Shown one piece after another: positions 17,345-25,619 of a stretch of 64,000 nt of DNA. A program made the translations under genes and the position numbers. The DNA is from Berkiella_A sp963976875. Its GTDB lineage: Bacteria > Pseudomonadota > Gammaproteobacteria > Berkiellales > Berkiellaceae. Within the stretch, counting starts at the first letter, position 1. Each line of letters opens with the position of its first letter. The notes under the pieces were generated by a model. The model had not been told where the DNA came from and ran no database searches. It worked only from the letters and a program-made list of their open reading frames with translations. The DNA lies in contig CAXBML010000003.1 of NCBI GenBank assembly GCA_963976875.1, positions 62,001-126,000 on the forward strand, read 5' to 3'.

Positions 17345-18379
17345 TTAGGTTTTAAATAATCCCCACCTTGTCATCATATTCAATAGTATGTTCTCTGAAT
17401 TAGCGGCTATTTTAGAGCTGAGCTTTTCACTAAAAGATTGTTTTTCTTGGTAATCAATTTCAAAGACTTGTTTATTTTTAATGCTGGCCAAAATAAAATC
17501 ATCGCTTGTTTGTAATTTATCGACTAAGTTTTTCTCGAAGGCTTGAATGGCGTGCCAATGCTCACCGGTTGCAACTTCTTGTATATCGACCTGAGGTCGA
17601 TGTGTGGAAATATAGTCTTTGAATAGACCGTGAACGACTTCAATTTCTTCTATAAATTTATGGCGTTGTTTATCTGTGTTTTCTCCAAACATCGTGAGCG
17701 TACGTTTAAAGTTACCCGCAGTATGCATTTCATATTCTATGTTATTCTTCTTGAGTAGCTTGTTAAAATTAGGCATTTGGCCAATCACGCCAATAGAGCC
17801 AATAATGGCAAAACGGGCGGCGATTATTTTTGTGGCGACACAGGCCATTAAGTATCCGCCACTGGCAGCACACTTATCGATAGCCACAGTTAATCTTAAG
17901 TTGTTCTCTCGAATTCGACTTAGCTGTGAGGCGGCTAAGCCATAGCTGTGCACAAAACCTCCGGCACTTTCGAGCACCAATAAAACTTCATCTTGCTCAG
18001 AAGCAGATTCTAAGATCGCATTAACACATTCTGTCAGCTTTTCTGTCTCTGATGCTTTGACATCACCATCAAAACGTATTACAAATAATTTTGGTTGGGC
18101 TTCACTGGATTTGCTTTTATCTTTGCTTTCTTGTTTATGTCTTTTCTTCTCAGATTTCTTCCATGCTTTGAGTTCAGATTTGGATAAAATCTCAGATTTG
18201 AGTGTGGCTTGGGTTTCTTCTATTTCCTCATTTAGATTAGTAATCGAGAGTTGACCACCGCTACCTATTTTATTTTTTAAGGCTAAAGAGGCCATAGTAA
18301 CCAGCACGATGATAATTGCAATTACTATTGTTAGTGTCTTAGCTAAAAATAAGCCATAGTTACTGAAAAATTCTAACAT
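17345..18379 (-). CDS. sohB: SohB-like inner-membrane serine peptidase (S49)
   Basis: The 344-residue protein has an N-terminal membrane anchor (about residues 10-33), a Lys-rich linker and an S49 (SppA/SohB) peptidase domain. The nucleophile is Ser173 in CAASGGYLMAC and the general base is probably Lys225 in AGNFKRTLTMFGE. Length matches SohB (about 350). The family degrades signal peptides or misfolded membrane peptides on the periplasmic side. It is convergent with the ankyrin-like gene. Confidence 0.93.
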   Translation of the reverse strand: MLEFFSNYGLFLAKTLTIVIAIIIVLVTMASLALKNKIGSGGQLSITNLNEEIEETQATLKSEILSKSELKAWKKSEKKRHKQESKDKSKSSEAQPKLFVIRFDGDVKASETEKLTECVNAILESASEQDEVLLVLESAGGFVHSYGLAASQLSRIRENNLRLTVAIDKCAASGGYLMACVATKIIAARFAIIGSIGVIGQMPNFNKLLKKNNIEYEMHTAGNFKRTLTMFGENTDKQRHKFIEEIEVVHGLFKDYISTHRPQVDIQEVATGEHWHAIQAFEKNLVDKLQTSDDFILASIKNKQVFEIDYQEKQSFSEKLSSKIAANSENILLNMMTRWGLFKT

Positions 18380-18564
18380 CTATCTACCTATGTTTTGATT
18401 ACACATTATATATTGAGTTGTTCAGATTTTACGCTAGATAGCAGGCTAGGGATAGGGTGCGCTAAAAATTTGCTGAAGTCGTAGTTTCATTCGGTTTGCT
18501 CAAAACACAATAGGTCACGAAACAAGAGGACAAATAATAGGGCCAAATAATAGGACTAAATAAT

Positions 18565-18658
18565 TAGGACAGTCACTTTTGCTAACGGATTCTTTAAAAA
18601 TAATAGGACAGTCACTTTTGCTAACGGATTCTTTAACAAATAAATTAGGACCGTCCTA
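18565..18658 (+). repeat. GGACAGTC repeat cluster: two 33-bp direct repeats plus palindrome
   Basis: Two identical 33-base units at 18565-18597 and 18604-18636 start TAGGACAGTCAC and end CGGATTCTTTAA, spaced 39 bases start to start. They are followed by TAGGACCGTCCTA at 18646-18658, a perfect six-base inverted repeat around one base. The rest of the 371-base gap 18380-18750 holds only degenerate AATAGGAC-like words and no gene. Same family as the repeats flanking the RAYT gene at 45.9 kb. Confidence 0.85.
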
Positions 18659-18750
18659 TATTTAAAATTAATGTAGCTAGAAAACCCAAATTCAGCTAAA
18701 ACGAAGGATATAGTTATTTGGTTACATAGCATGCTATGGGGTTAAAACAA

Positions 18751-20331
18751 TTATTTAGGTTTCTTGTTTCCGATGACTTCTTTTTCGTAAATACCGACTG
18801 AAACATCTGAAATCTGCTCTGATTCTAAAAAACGTCTAATATGAGCTTGATTCTCCGGCGTGTCCGTTAGCAATATATCAATACCGTTTTCATCACCTAA
18901 AGGTACACCATTTGAGGCTTCCCATAAAAGCTCGTGTTCAGCGGGCCTCATAGATGAATGCATATTCGATGCACAGTATAAAATAGGAATTTTTCTCGAG
19001 AGCAGTGCTTTTTCTGCATCTGAATAATGGTGCATATTATCTTCTGGCTGTAAGCAAGTCGTAATATACGCTTGATGTCTTTTTAATTTTTGCTCTAAGC
19101 GAGATAATTCATCCTCGATTGTACAATGGTGATACATGGTATTAGTAGAAACATAATCTGAGGGTATGCCTAAGGCACTGCGTAACTTGTCCGGCGCATT
19201 ATGTATAATAAAGCCAGTTAAAAAAGCCAAATATTGTGTTTCAAAAGTTATATCATTGATGGCAGTGACACCATTAGCCAGAGCGGAAGTAGGCCAGCCT
19301 CCAAAGCTATGGAGTCCATTGGCATCATAAGTAATTTTTTCAACAATAGGTTGATGTTTTTTTGTAAAAATGAGTTTTAAGTGTCTCATCTCTAAATAGA
19401 GCGCATCGAGTAACAGCTCTTTTGCTTGAGCGGTAAACCCATGCCGGTTAGTGCCTACAAGTCGATTGTGTTTGTCTTGAGTCATCGCAAAATATCGCTC
19501 AATAACTTTGTTTGTCAATAATAGTAGTTTCGTTTTATCGCCTAGTAGATCCCGCATTCTTTCAAACCGGTTACTGTAATGGTTTAGTTGTAAATCAATA
19601 TGCCTTAGCACAGCTTTAAATTTGCGATAGAGGGCTTTTTCAGCAGTTGTGCCACGCTTTCTTGATAATCGACTCAGAAATTGTGGCGCCCATGATTTTA
19701 ATTGTGCAAAGGTACGACTAAACTGGTTAATTTTGTCTTCAGTTAATGCGTTGTTGGAACAAGCGGCATAGGTTTTATCCAGGCAAAGCAAATATTGCTT
19801 TTCCAATGTTTCCCTTGAAACATGGGAGCAAGCGTTGTTAGCATACCGCCAGGCATCCGAAAATCGATACCCGGTACGTGCAGTTACACCAGATAAACCA
19901 AGCTGGTTAACCCCGCTCAATAGGCTGCCGCCATCAAACGTGCCTGAAAATGGCACAATTCCTTTGTCTATTGTGAACTGTTGCAACATACCTGATGGGA
20001 ACAATTTATTCTCTGTAAAGTGAGCGCCGATCAAAGTTGCCACGCTACTGCCGTGTGCCCATGCAACTCTATTTAACAGTTCATGATTAGGGTTTATAAC
20101 CGGCAGAGATGGGGTTGGCAACCGCAAAGTCGGTGCTGGCGAGAGAAAGGGGCTCCAAATGATATTTTGGGCTTGCTGTGCTACCCAGGAAAAAAAAGAG
20201 AGCTTGGGTTTTTTGTAGGGTTTTGTAGTAGCAGTGTCATCACGAACCACTTTACTCGATCCACTGCTAACCTCAGTTATTTCACTGTAGGCTCTTTTTC
20301 TGGATTTTTGAGTAGTTGGCGCCTGAAGCAT
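18751..20331 (-). CDS. Unknown protein with basic NLS-like clusters, candidate effector
   Basis: The 526-residue protein is not recognised. The N-terminus is hydrophilic and carries two basic clusters, KSRKR (residues 9-13) and KPYKKPK (37-43), arranged like a long-linker bipartite nuclear localisation signal. The rest is mixed helical and soluble, with His/Cys/Trp-containing motifs toward the C-terminus (IPILYCASNMHSSM and a Gly/Asp-rich segment). There is no signal peptide. The neighbourhood carries repeats and no operon partner. A Dot/Icm substrate acting in the host nucleus is a hypothesis. Confidence 0.8.
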   Translation of the reverse strand: MLQAPTTQKSRKRAYSEITEVSSGSSKVVRDDTATTKPYKKPKLSFFSWVAQQAQNIIWSPFLSPAPTLRLPTPSLPVINPNHELLNRVAWAHGSSVATLIGAHFTENKLFPSGMLQQFTIDKGIVPFSGTFDGGSLLSGVNQLGLSGVTARTGYRFSDAWRYANNACSHVSRETLEKQYLLCLDKTYAACSNNALTEDKINQFSRTFAQLKSWAPQFLSRLSRKRGTTAEKALYRKFKAVLRHIDLQLNHYSNRFERMRDLLGDKTKLLLLTNKVIERYFAMTQDKHNRLVGTNRHGFTAQAKELLLDALYLEMRHLKLIFTKKHQPIVEKITYDANGLHSFGGWPTSALANGVTAINDITFETQYLAFLTGFIIHNAPDKLRSALGIPSDYVSTNTMYHHCTIEDELSRLEQKLKRHQAYITTCLQPEDNMHHYSDAEKALLSRKIPILYCASNMHSSMRPAEHELLWEASNGVPLGDENGIDILLTDTPENQAHIRRFLESEQISDVSVGIYEKEVIGNKKPK

Positions 20332-20463
20332 TGTTGTATATACCTAAAAATGTGTTTGTGAGAAATATGTTGTTATCATACATAGTTGGTCATATTAATT
20401 GTTCTAGATTTAGATGAAATGCATATATATGCTGCTAAGCAGCAATGGTTTTAAATTTTGTTT

Positions 20464-20475
20464 TAGGACAGTCAC
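20464..20475 (+). repeat. Single GGACAGTC repeat
   Basis: TAGGACAGTCAC lies in the 242-base gap between the unknown minus-strand gene and the outer-membrane-type gene, about 100 bases before the latter. It is one of nine exact GGACAGTC copies. Nothing else is recognisable in the gap. Confidence 0.8.
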
Positions 20476-20573
20476 AAATTTGAGAACTATTTGATTCCCT
20501 ATGTACCCACCTGCATGTTATATTGCGCTGCAAGCAAAGTTAAGAAGATTAAATTAAAATTTATGGGATTTGT

Positions 20574-21371
20574 ATGCGTATAGTTTGTTTTATTTTGGGC
20601 TTGTTTATTTCAGTAAATGCTTTTGCTTTTGATTACTATACAAAAAACAGAGTGTTTGTTGGTGGTAAAACTTACTTTCGACATTACAGCGAAGAGCTAG
20701 TCTCCCCTAAAAAAAGTGATGAGTACGGTTTTCTATATGGGTTAACTGTAGGTTTTCAGCATAAGGCGCCTGAGTCTTTTTTATATGAGTTGGATTTAGA
20801 TCTGGATTTTGGTACTACAACATATGACGGCTCATTACAGAATTGGTATGGCGACTATATGGGGCCTTGGAAAGGTAAAACACGAAACATATTTTTTACT
20901 GTCGATTCTAAGCTCGGTTATACTTTTTACTTAGGGGACAGGCATCTCTTAACGCCTTTTGTGGGATATGGGACACACGCGTGGGCTAGAGACTTGGTGG
21001 ATGAACTGGAGACCTACGCTTTAGAATATGCTTCCGCTGGGCTTCAATATGATTACATGGCTAGTCCACAATTACAGTATGGGGTGCATGTGAAGTTTAT
21101 GCCCATGTTAAATGGCAATATGGAAGCAGAATCTACCAGCGCGTATCTGATGACCTTGGGTAATAAGCTCCATTTTGAAATTTCGCTGCCCATCATTTAC
21201 AAACTGAAAGCCAATTGTAAAAACCATTTGCGTATAACTCCCTATTATAGAAACCAAAAATTTGGGCAAAGTGACAGTGTATCGACTTATAATTTCATGG
21301 CTGTGGTTTATGAGCCAGCAAGTCAGAATCACGTTATTGGTTTAAAAGTCGATTATGGCTTTGGAATTTAG
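20574..21371 (+). CDS. Outer-membrane beta-barrel-type protein
   Basis: The 265-residue protein has a Sec signal peptide (MRIVCFILGLFISVNAFA, cut before FDYYT). The mature part is rich in alternating aromatic/polar strands and Gly-Asp turns (YGFLYGLTVGFQH, KLGYTFYLGDRHLLTPFVGYG), as in eight-to-ten-strand porin-like barrels. The last residue is Ile rather than the usual Phe, preceded by YGFG. Function is unknown. Ribosome site is weak. Confidence 0.8.
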   Translation: MRIVCFILGLFISVNAFAFDYYTKNRVFVGGKTYFRHYSEELVSPKKSDEYGFLYGLTVGFQHKAPESFLYELDLDLDFGTTTYDGSLQNWYGDYMGPWKGKTRNIFFTVDSKLGYTFYLGDRHLLTPFVGYGTHAWARDLVDELETYALEYASAGLQYDYMASPQLQYGVHVKFMPMLNGNMEAESTSAYLMTLGNKLHFEISLPIIYKLKANCKNHLRITPYYRNQKFGQSDSVSTYNFMAVVYEPASQNHVIGLKVDYGFGI

Positions 21372-21461
21372 TTTTTGCGAAGAAAACTATAGCGTTTAAA
21401 ATTAAGGTAACATATGGGGTAATATATTAGGGATGTATATTACAAAGAAAAGGACGACATT

Positions 21462-21674
21462 ATGGGCTTATTCAATTGGGCTGAGTCTAGAATACAAAAT
21501 TTCCGTTGGTTTGATATCAGTCTCATTAAATTAACGACTTGTATGTTTACATTATTAATAGCAAAACTGTGGCCGCCTATACTCACTTTGCATTGGTGCT
21601 TTTATTTTTTTATAGCCGTGCTGGCGGCAATTCGGCCAATGTATATGATGCTAAGAAAAAACAAAACAAAATAG
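21462..21674 (+). CDS. Small membrane protein (70 residues)
   Basis: A short protein with two hydrophobic segments (about residues 23-40 and 43-58) and a basic C-terminal tail (LRKNKTK). An AAAGGA ribosome site lies eight bases before the ATG. It is not recognised. A second, in-frame partial copy of its C-terminal half (WCFY...LLAAIRSMYIM) lies 190 bases downstream, which supports this being a real protein-coding family. Confidence 0.6.
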   Translation: MGLFNWAESRIQNFRWFDISLIKLTTCMFTLLIAKLWPPILTLHWCFYFFIAVLAAIRPMYMMLRKNKTK

Positions 21675-21705
21675 GGGCTGTTGACAATTCGCTGCCCTGC
21701 ACAAC

Positions 21706-21780
21706 GCCTACGTTCCGAGACTTGTTCGCGGAATCCTGCTACGGTGGCAGGTTCCCGCGGATGAACCGCGGGGCGTAGGC
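21706..21780 (+). repeat. 75-bp cloverleaf-shaped palindromic element
   Basis: Four nested stems can be drawn. An outer seven-base stem joins GCCTACG (21706-21712) and CGTAGGC (21774-21780). Inside it are TTCCG/CGGAA (21713-21733), CCTGC/GCAGG with a seven-base loop (21735-21751) and CCCGCGG/CCGCGGG with a five-base loop (21754-21772). Length and shape mimic a tRNA, but the T-loop consensus and the U before an anticodon are missing. It is far more GC-rich than its surroundings, which suggests a mobile palindromic repeat or a structured RNA. Confidence 0.7.
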
Positions 21781-21781
21781 A

Positions 21782-21901
21782 GATTGGTGTTTTTATCTCG
21801 CAGTAGGCTTGCTGGCGGCAATTCGGTCAATGTATATAATGTTTAATAAAATTAAAACAACCAGAACAACCAAACCAACCAAACCAACCAAACCAACATA
21901 A
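21782..21901 (+). pseudogene. Decayed second copy of the small membrane protein's C-terminal half
   Basis: Bases 21783-21841 align without gaps to 21592-21650 of the small membrane protein gene; the last 31 bases of each (21811-21841 and 21620-21650) differ at two sites. Read in the matching frame it gives WCFYLAVGLLAAIRSMYIMF followed by a (TKP)n tail from a CCAAACCAA-type nine-base tandem repeat, then TAA at 21899. The 5' half is missing and is replaced by the cloverleaf element. The remaining bases to ccmA at 22016 hold no gene. Confidence 0.6.
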
Positions 21902-22015
21902 TGTGTTAATTTTATAATGGCGTATTATTAATCTAATCCCTAGTTACGTAACTTCTTATTACTAAGACTTTATGTTAGTCTATGCGAGTCCAGATTTTAG
22001 AATTTTAGAGGTTCT

Positions 22016-22651
22016 GTGACTAACACCCAATCGTTAAGTGTTGATAAACTAACATATAGTTATCAGCACAAGCCTATTTTGCGTAATCTTTCTTTTGCTC
22101 TATGCCAAGGGCAAGGTTTGCTGGTGCAAGGGGAAAATGGTTCGGGCAAGAGCACTTTGCTAAAAATATTATCAGGTTTACTATTACCTGATAATGGAAT
22201 GCTGAGTTGGAGTGGGCAAGCGATTGCTGATTCTGAAAATAAGTTGAGGTTCAAAAAGAGCATGGGGTTTTTGGGTCACAAAGATGGTTTAAAAGGTAGC
22301 CTAAGCATCCTTGAAAATTTAAAATTCAGCTTACAGCTACATAATATCGTATTACCAGAAAATACTAATGAAGTATTAACCCGCTTAGGCTTACAAAGCC
22401 AGCAAGAAAACCTGGTCAGCAGTCTTTCTTTTGGGCAGAAACGTAAAACCGCACTGGCTCGATTAATCTTAATGCAAAAATCCTTATGGCTATTGGACGA
22501 GCCCTTTGCTGGGTTGGACAAAAGCAGCACTGAATATATCAAGCAAATATTGAAAAACCACATCAAAACAAAAGGCATGGTTATTTTAACGCATCATGGC
22601 AAGCTTGAACTCGATATGCCATTAGCGCAATTAAATTTGGTGGGATATTAA
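22016..22651 (+). CDS. ccmA: CcmA heme exporter ATPase
   Basis: The 211-residue ABC ATPase has Walker A GENGSGKST (about residues 41-49), signature LSFGQKRKTALARL and Walker B LWLLDEPFAGLD. It powers the CcmABCD complex that loads heme onto CcmE in cytochrome c maturation. The start is GTG with AGAGG six bases upstream. The stop abuts the ccmB ATG directly. Confidence 0.96.
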   Translation: MTNTQSLSVDKLTYSYQHKPILRNLSFALCQGQGLLVQGENGSGKSTLLKILSGLLLPDNGMLSWSGQAIADSENKLRFKKSMGFLGHKDGLKGSLSILENLKFSLQLHNIVLPENTNEVLTRLGLQSQQENLVSSLSFGQKRKTALARLILMQKSLWLLDEPFAGLDKSSTEYIKQILKNHIKTKGMVILTHHGKLELDMPLAQLNLVGY

Positions 22652-23323
22652 ATGCTCAAAGTATTTTTTCTCTATATTGGATTAGAGCTTAAAATACTCT
22701 GCCGTAGTCGTGCAGATTGGATCCAGCCATTATTGCTTTATTTATTAACTATTTCATTATTTGGTATCACATTAAGCGGCGAAAAAGAAATATTAACTCA
22801 AGTAGGCGGCGTTATACTGTGGGTGGCGATTTTGTTTGCCATGTTGACCTTGTCTGAAAATATGCTGCGTAAAGATATAGAAGAGGGGTGGTTAAATCAG
22901 TTAAAGATCAGCCCGACACCTTTATGGTTATTTTTACTGGGCAAAGGTGTGGCTTATTGGCTGGTGATTGGACTGGGCTTACTGGCCTCGTTGCCCATCA
23001 TTGCGGTTTGGTTATATTTTAGCTTAAACATGGCATTGGGGTTGGCTTTTATTTATTTTATTGCGACGCCGGCTTTGGTGGTGTTGTTATTATTTGGTTT
23101 AAGTTTAACAGTTGGTTTGCCTAAACCTGGTTTATTGCTAGGCTTATTGCTTTTACCGCTGTGCATTCCGATTTTAATTTTAGGTCAAAGTGCGGTTCGA
23201 GTCTTGCAGGCCAATCAATGGCCTGTGTTTGAGAGTGCTTTGTTAGGTGCCATTACAATTGTAACGGTGATGTTTTTACCCATTTTAAGTGCATTTTCAC
23301 TTGAACAGACTTGTGATGAATAA
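22652..23323 (+). CDS. ccmB: CcmB heme exporter membrane subunit
   Basis: The 223-residue protein has six hydrophobic helices and the CcmB pattern LELKILCRSRADWIQPLLLYLLTISLFG at the N-terminus, with a Pro/Leu-rich segment LLLGLLLLPLCIPILILG later. It partners CcmA in the System I cytochrome c pathway. It lies directly between ccmA and ccmC with no gap. Confidence 0.96.
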   Translation: MLKVFFLYIGLELKILCRSRADWIQPLLLYLLTISLFGITLSGEKEILTQVGGVILWVAILFAMLTLSENMLRKDIEEGWLNQLKISPTPLWLFLLGKGVAYWLVIGLGLLASLPIIAVWLYFSLNMALGLAFIYFIATPALVVLLLFGLSLTVGLPKPGLLLGLLLLPLCIPILILGQSAVRVLQANQWPVFESALLGAITIVTVMFLPILSAFSLEQTCDE

Positions 23324-23325
23324 CT

Positions 23326-24069
23326 GTGAACATATTATTTAAAATATTTGCCCCGCTTTGGTCGCCTAAAACTTGCTATCGATTTATCGAAGTGATCAAG
23401 CCATTTGTGATGTTATTGGCAGCCCTGGGTTTAGGGTACGGTATGGTCGGTGGCTTATTTTTGTCTCCTGCAGATTATCAACAAGGAGATTGCTTTAGAA
23501 TTATTTATATTCATGTGCCTTTTGCCATATTGTCGGTATTTTTATACTCTGCCATGGGCATTTTAAGTTTGATATTTTTGATTTGGCGTATAAAAATAGC
23601 GGATATGCTCGCTTATAGTATTGCTCCAATGGGTGCTTTGTTCACTTTTTTGGCGTTAGTCACAGGCGCGATTTGGGGAAAGCCTATGTGGGGGACATGG
23701 TGGATTTGGGATGCACGCCTAACCTCTGAACTTATTTTGTTATTTTTATATTTGGGCTACATAGCACTATATAAAGCGTTATTAACTAGTAAAAAGTCAA
23801 AAATTGCTCCGGCTATCCTTTCGGTTGTTGGTTTAGTTGATTTGCCTATTATTCATTATTCAGTGTATTGGTGGAATACGTTACATCAAGGTGCAACCAT
23901 TACCAAATTTGCTAAGCCCTCAATGGATAGCAGCATGCTTTACCCATTACTGGCCATGCTGTTGGGGATGGTCGCGCTGGCAGTGTGGATTGTCGGCAAT
24001 CGATTGCAAGCAGAAATTTTACAACACTCAGAACAGCAAACTTGGTTAAAGCAAGAGGTGTATGTATGA
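23326..24069 (+). CDS. ccmC: CcmC heme handling protein
   Basis: The 247-residue, six-helix protein carries the tryptophan-rich WWD signature WGTWWIWDARLTSELILLFLYLGY and flanking His residues that position heme. CcmC presents heme to CcmE. The start is GTG at 23326, two bases after the ccmB stop. It overlaps ccmD by four bases. Confidence 0.97.
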   Translation: MNILFKIFAPLWSPKTCYRFIEVIKPFVMLLAALGLGYGMVGGLFLSPADYQQGDCFRIIYIHVPFAILSVFLYSAMGILSLIFLIWRIKIADMLAYSIAPMGALFTFLALVTGAIWGKPMWGTWWIWDARLTSELILLFLYLGYIALYKALLTSKKSKIAPAILSVVGLVDLPIIHYSVYWWNTLHQGATITKFAKPSMDSSMLYPLLAMLLGMVALAVWIVGNRLQAEILQHSEQQTWLKQEVYV

Positions 24070-24221
24070 ATGAATTATTAACGATGAATGGTTATGGTAT
24101 ATATGTTTGGTCAGCATATAGTATTAGCATAGCATCTATACTTTATATTTTTGTTCAAACGCAATATAAGTTAAACAAGGTTAAGAAAAAAACACAAAAA
24201 GGGTTTCATAATGTCCCCTAA
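24066..24221 (+). CDS. ccmD: CcmD small membrane protein of heme export
   Basis: The 51-residue protein starts at an ATGA overlap with ccmC. It has MNGYGIYVWSAYSISIASILYIF, the typical CcmD pattern of a short loop plus one membrane helix, then a basic tail. CcmD stabilises CcmC-CcmE and helps release holo-CcmE. It overlaps ccmE by 11 bases. A longer in-frame opening exists inside ccmC but lacks family support. Confidence 0.9.
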   Translation: MNELLTMNGYGIYVWSAYSISIASILYIFVQTQYKLNKVKKKTQKGFHNVP

Positions 24222-24648
24222 ACAAAAACAGCGCTTAACTATTGCGCTTCTTGGTATTTTGGGTTTAGGCAGCGCAGTGGGATTGGTGCTTTACGCTTTA
24301 TCACAAAATATTAATTTATTTTATACACCAACAGATGTTGCCAATGGTCAAGTAGAGATGGCAAAAAATTTTAGGCTGGGCGGCATGGTGATAGAAGGCA
24401 GTGTGGTGCGCAGTAAAGACTTAAATGTTTCTTTTAAGTTAACAGACTATCAAAATGAAATGGCAGTTGAGTATAAAGGTATTTTGCCTGATTTATTTAG
24501 AGAAGGGCAGGGTATCGTTGCGATGGGACAGTTGAAAAATAAAAGTTGTTTTTCAGCGACTGAAGTATTAGCCAAACATGATGAAAATTATATGCCACCA
24601 GAAGTGGCAGCCGGTATAAAAAGAGCTGAAAAATCCCTAATTCAATGA
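24211..24648 (+). CDS. ccmE: CcmE heme chaperone
   Basis: The 145-residue protein has an N-terminal membrane anchor and an OB-fold periplasmic domain. The heme-attaching histidine sits in LAKHDENYMPPEV near residue 125. CcmE carries heme covalently from CcmABCD to the CcmFH ligase. The usual next genes ccmF, ccmG and ccmH do not follow; the next gene is a 38-residue peptide. Confidence 0.97.
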   Translation: MSPKQKQRLTIALLGILGLGSAVGLVLYALSQNINLFYTPTDVANGQVEMAKNFRLGGMVIEGSVVRSKDLNVSFKLTDYQNEMAVEYKGILPDLFREGQGIVAMGQLKNKSCFSATEVLAKHDENYMPPEVAAGIKRAEKSLIQ

Positions 24649-24702
24649 TTACGTGATACTATTTAGGTAGTATTTAGTTTGCAAGTTTGAAGGAGAACTA
24701 TT

Positions 24703-24819
24703 ATGGGTGAGGAAAAAGATAAAATTTCAGATGATGGTTTTGATGCGATTGCGGGCATATTGCTAGTGGTTGTTTTTGCTGGTGGGCTGATATATTGGTT
24801 AAGTGGGATGCCCGCTTAA
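24703..24819 (+). CDS. 38-residue membrane microprotein
   Basis: A short frame opens with a strong GAAGGAGAA ribosome site seven bases before the ATG. It encodes an acidic 14-residue head (GEEKDKISDDGFD) and one membrane helix (AIAGILLVVVFAGGLIYWL). Its TAA is followed immediately by the ATG of the PAPS-reductase-like gene, so the two are probably co-translated. It is not recognised as a named family. Size resembles single-helix accessory subunits. Confidence 0.65.
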   Translation: MGEEKDKISDDGFDAIAGILLVVVFAGGLIYWLSGMPA

Positions 24820-25575
24820 ATGAATTTGGTAATACGTTGCAATTATGGTGATGAAAGTATTGCGCTTTTGCAATGGTTACATGAAAACAAAGTTCTGAGG
24901 GCAGAATTAGCGCAATTTACGAAAATTTATATTTGTTATATTGATACCGGTTGGGCTGCGCAAAGTTGGGAAGCACAGGTTGCTCAAGGAGAAGCTTTTG
25001 CTCGCTCCGTAGGTTTTGTGCCTGTTAGATTAAAAGCCCCTCAGTCTTTTGAAACTTTGTGTACATCAAGAGGTAGCTTTCCAAGTCAAAAATTTCAATG
25101 GTGCGCTGGTTTTTTAAAAGGTGTGCCTTTTTTGGAATGGTTAGATGAGCGAGATTCTGCTTGTGAATGGGTTGTAGCGCTTCCCAAGCGACAGGCACTT
25201 TACAGGACTTCGATTCCAGAATATATAGAGCAATGTGAATATCATGGCGAGCGTCTTGTTTGGCACCCTATTTTAAGCTTAACGCAATTGCAGAGAGATA
25301 AGCTGATTACACGCGCAAATTTCACCATTCTGAACCATACTAGCCTAGAATGCGCGCCTTGCGTCAACAGCACGACGGCAGAGCTTAAAATGCTGGCTGA
25401 TAATGATATAAAAAAAGCTTGCGTGTTGGAGGCCAAATTACAACAAAATTTCAACCAGCATCATCAAGCGATTACTGAGCGAGTCGCTGCGGCAAAAAAT
25501 CAGACAGTCTCAAGAACATCTTCCATGGATAGCTTTAGTATGGGGTGCGGCGATCCATTTGGTTGTGGTTTGTAG
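24820..25575 (+). CDS. PAPS-reductase/adenine-nucleotide alpha-hydrolase-like protein
   Basis: The 251-residue protein resembles the PAPS reductase superfamily. It has an N-terminal nucleotide-loop-like segment with a degenerate motif (NYGDESIALL instead of SGGKDS), WCAGFLKG with Cys95, and ECAPCVNSTTAELKML with Cys178 and Cys181, the C-x2-C-x2-S pattern of this family. The C-terminal tail is Cys/Gly-rich (MGCGDPFGCGL). Substrate is unknown. The altered P-loop argues against a normal PAPS reductase. It abuts the microprotein gene upstream. Confidence 0.65.
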   Translation: MNLVIRCNYGDESIALLQWLHENKVLRAELAQFTKIYICYIDTGWAAQSWEAQVAQGEAFARSVGFVPVRLKAPQSFETLCTSRGSFPSQKFQWCAGFLKGVPFLEWLDERDSACEWVVALPKRQALYRTSIPEYIEQCEYHGERLVWHPILSLTQLQRDKLITRANFTILNHTSLECAPCVNSTTAELKMLADNDIKKACVLEAKLQQNFNQHHQAITERVAAAKNQTVSRTSSMDSFSMGCGDPFGCGL

Positions 25576-25619
25576 CCAGCACATAATATTTAGGATTAAT
25601 TTTAGAAAGGGAACACACA

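Noticed and set aside
18565..18658. CRISPR array
   Set aside because: Only two units with a six-base spacer and no cas genes; the motif recurs as a dispersed repeat.
21539..21778. 79-codon frame running through the small membrane protein gene and the cloverleaf element
   Set aside because: It crosses the palindrome and shifts frame relative to the supported gene; no ribosome site.
21706..21780. tRNA gene
   Set aside because: The size and cloverleaf fit, but the T-loop consensus, the U before the anticodon and D-loop GG are missing.
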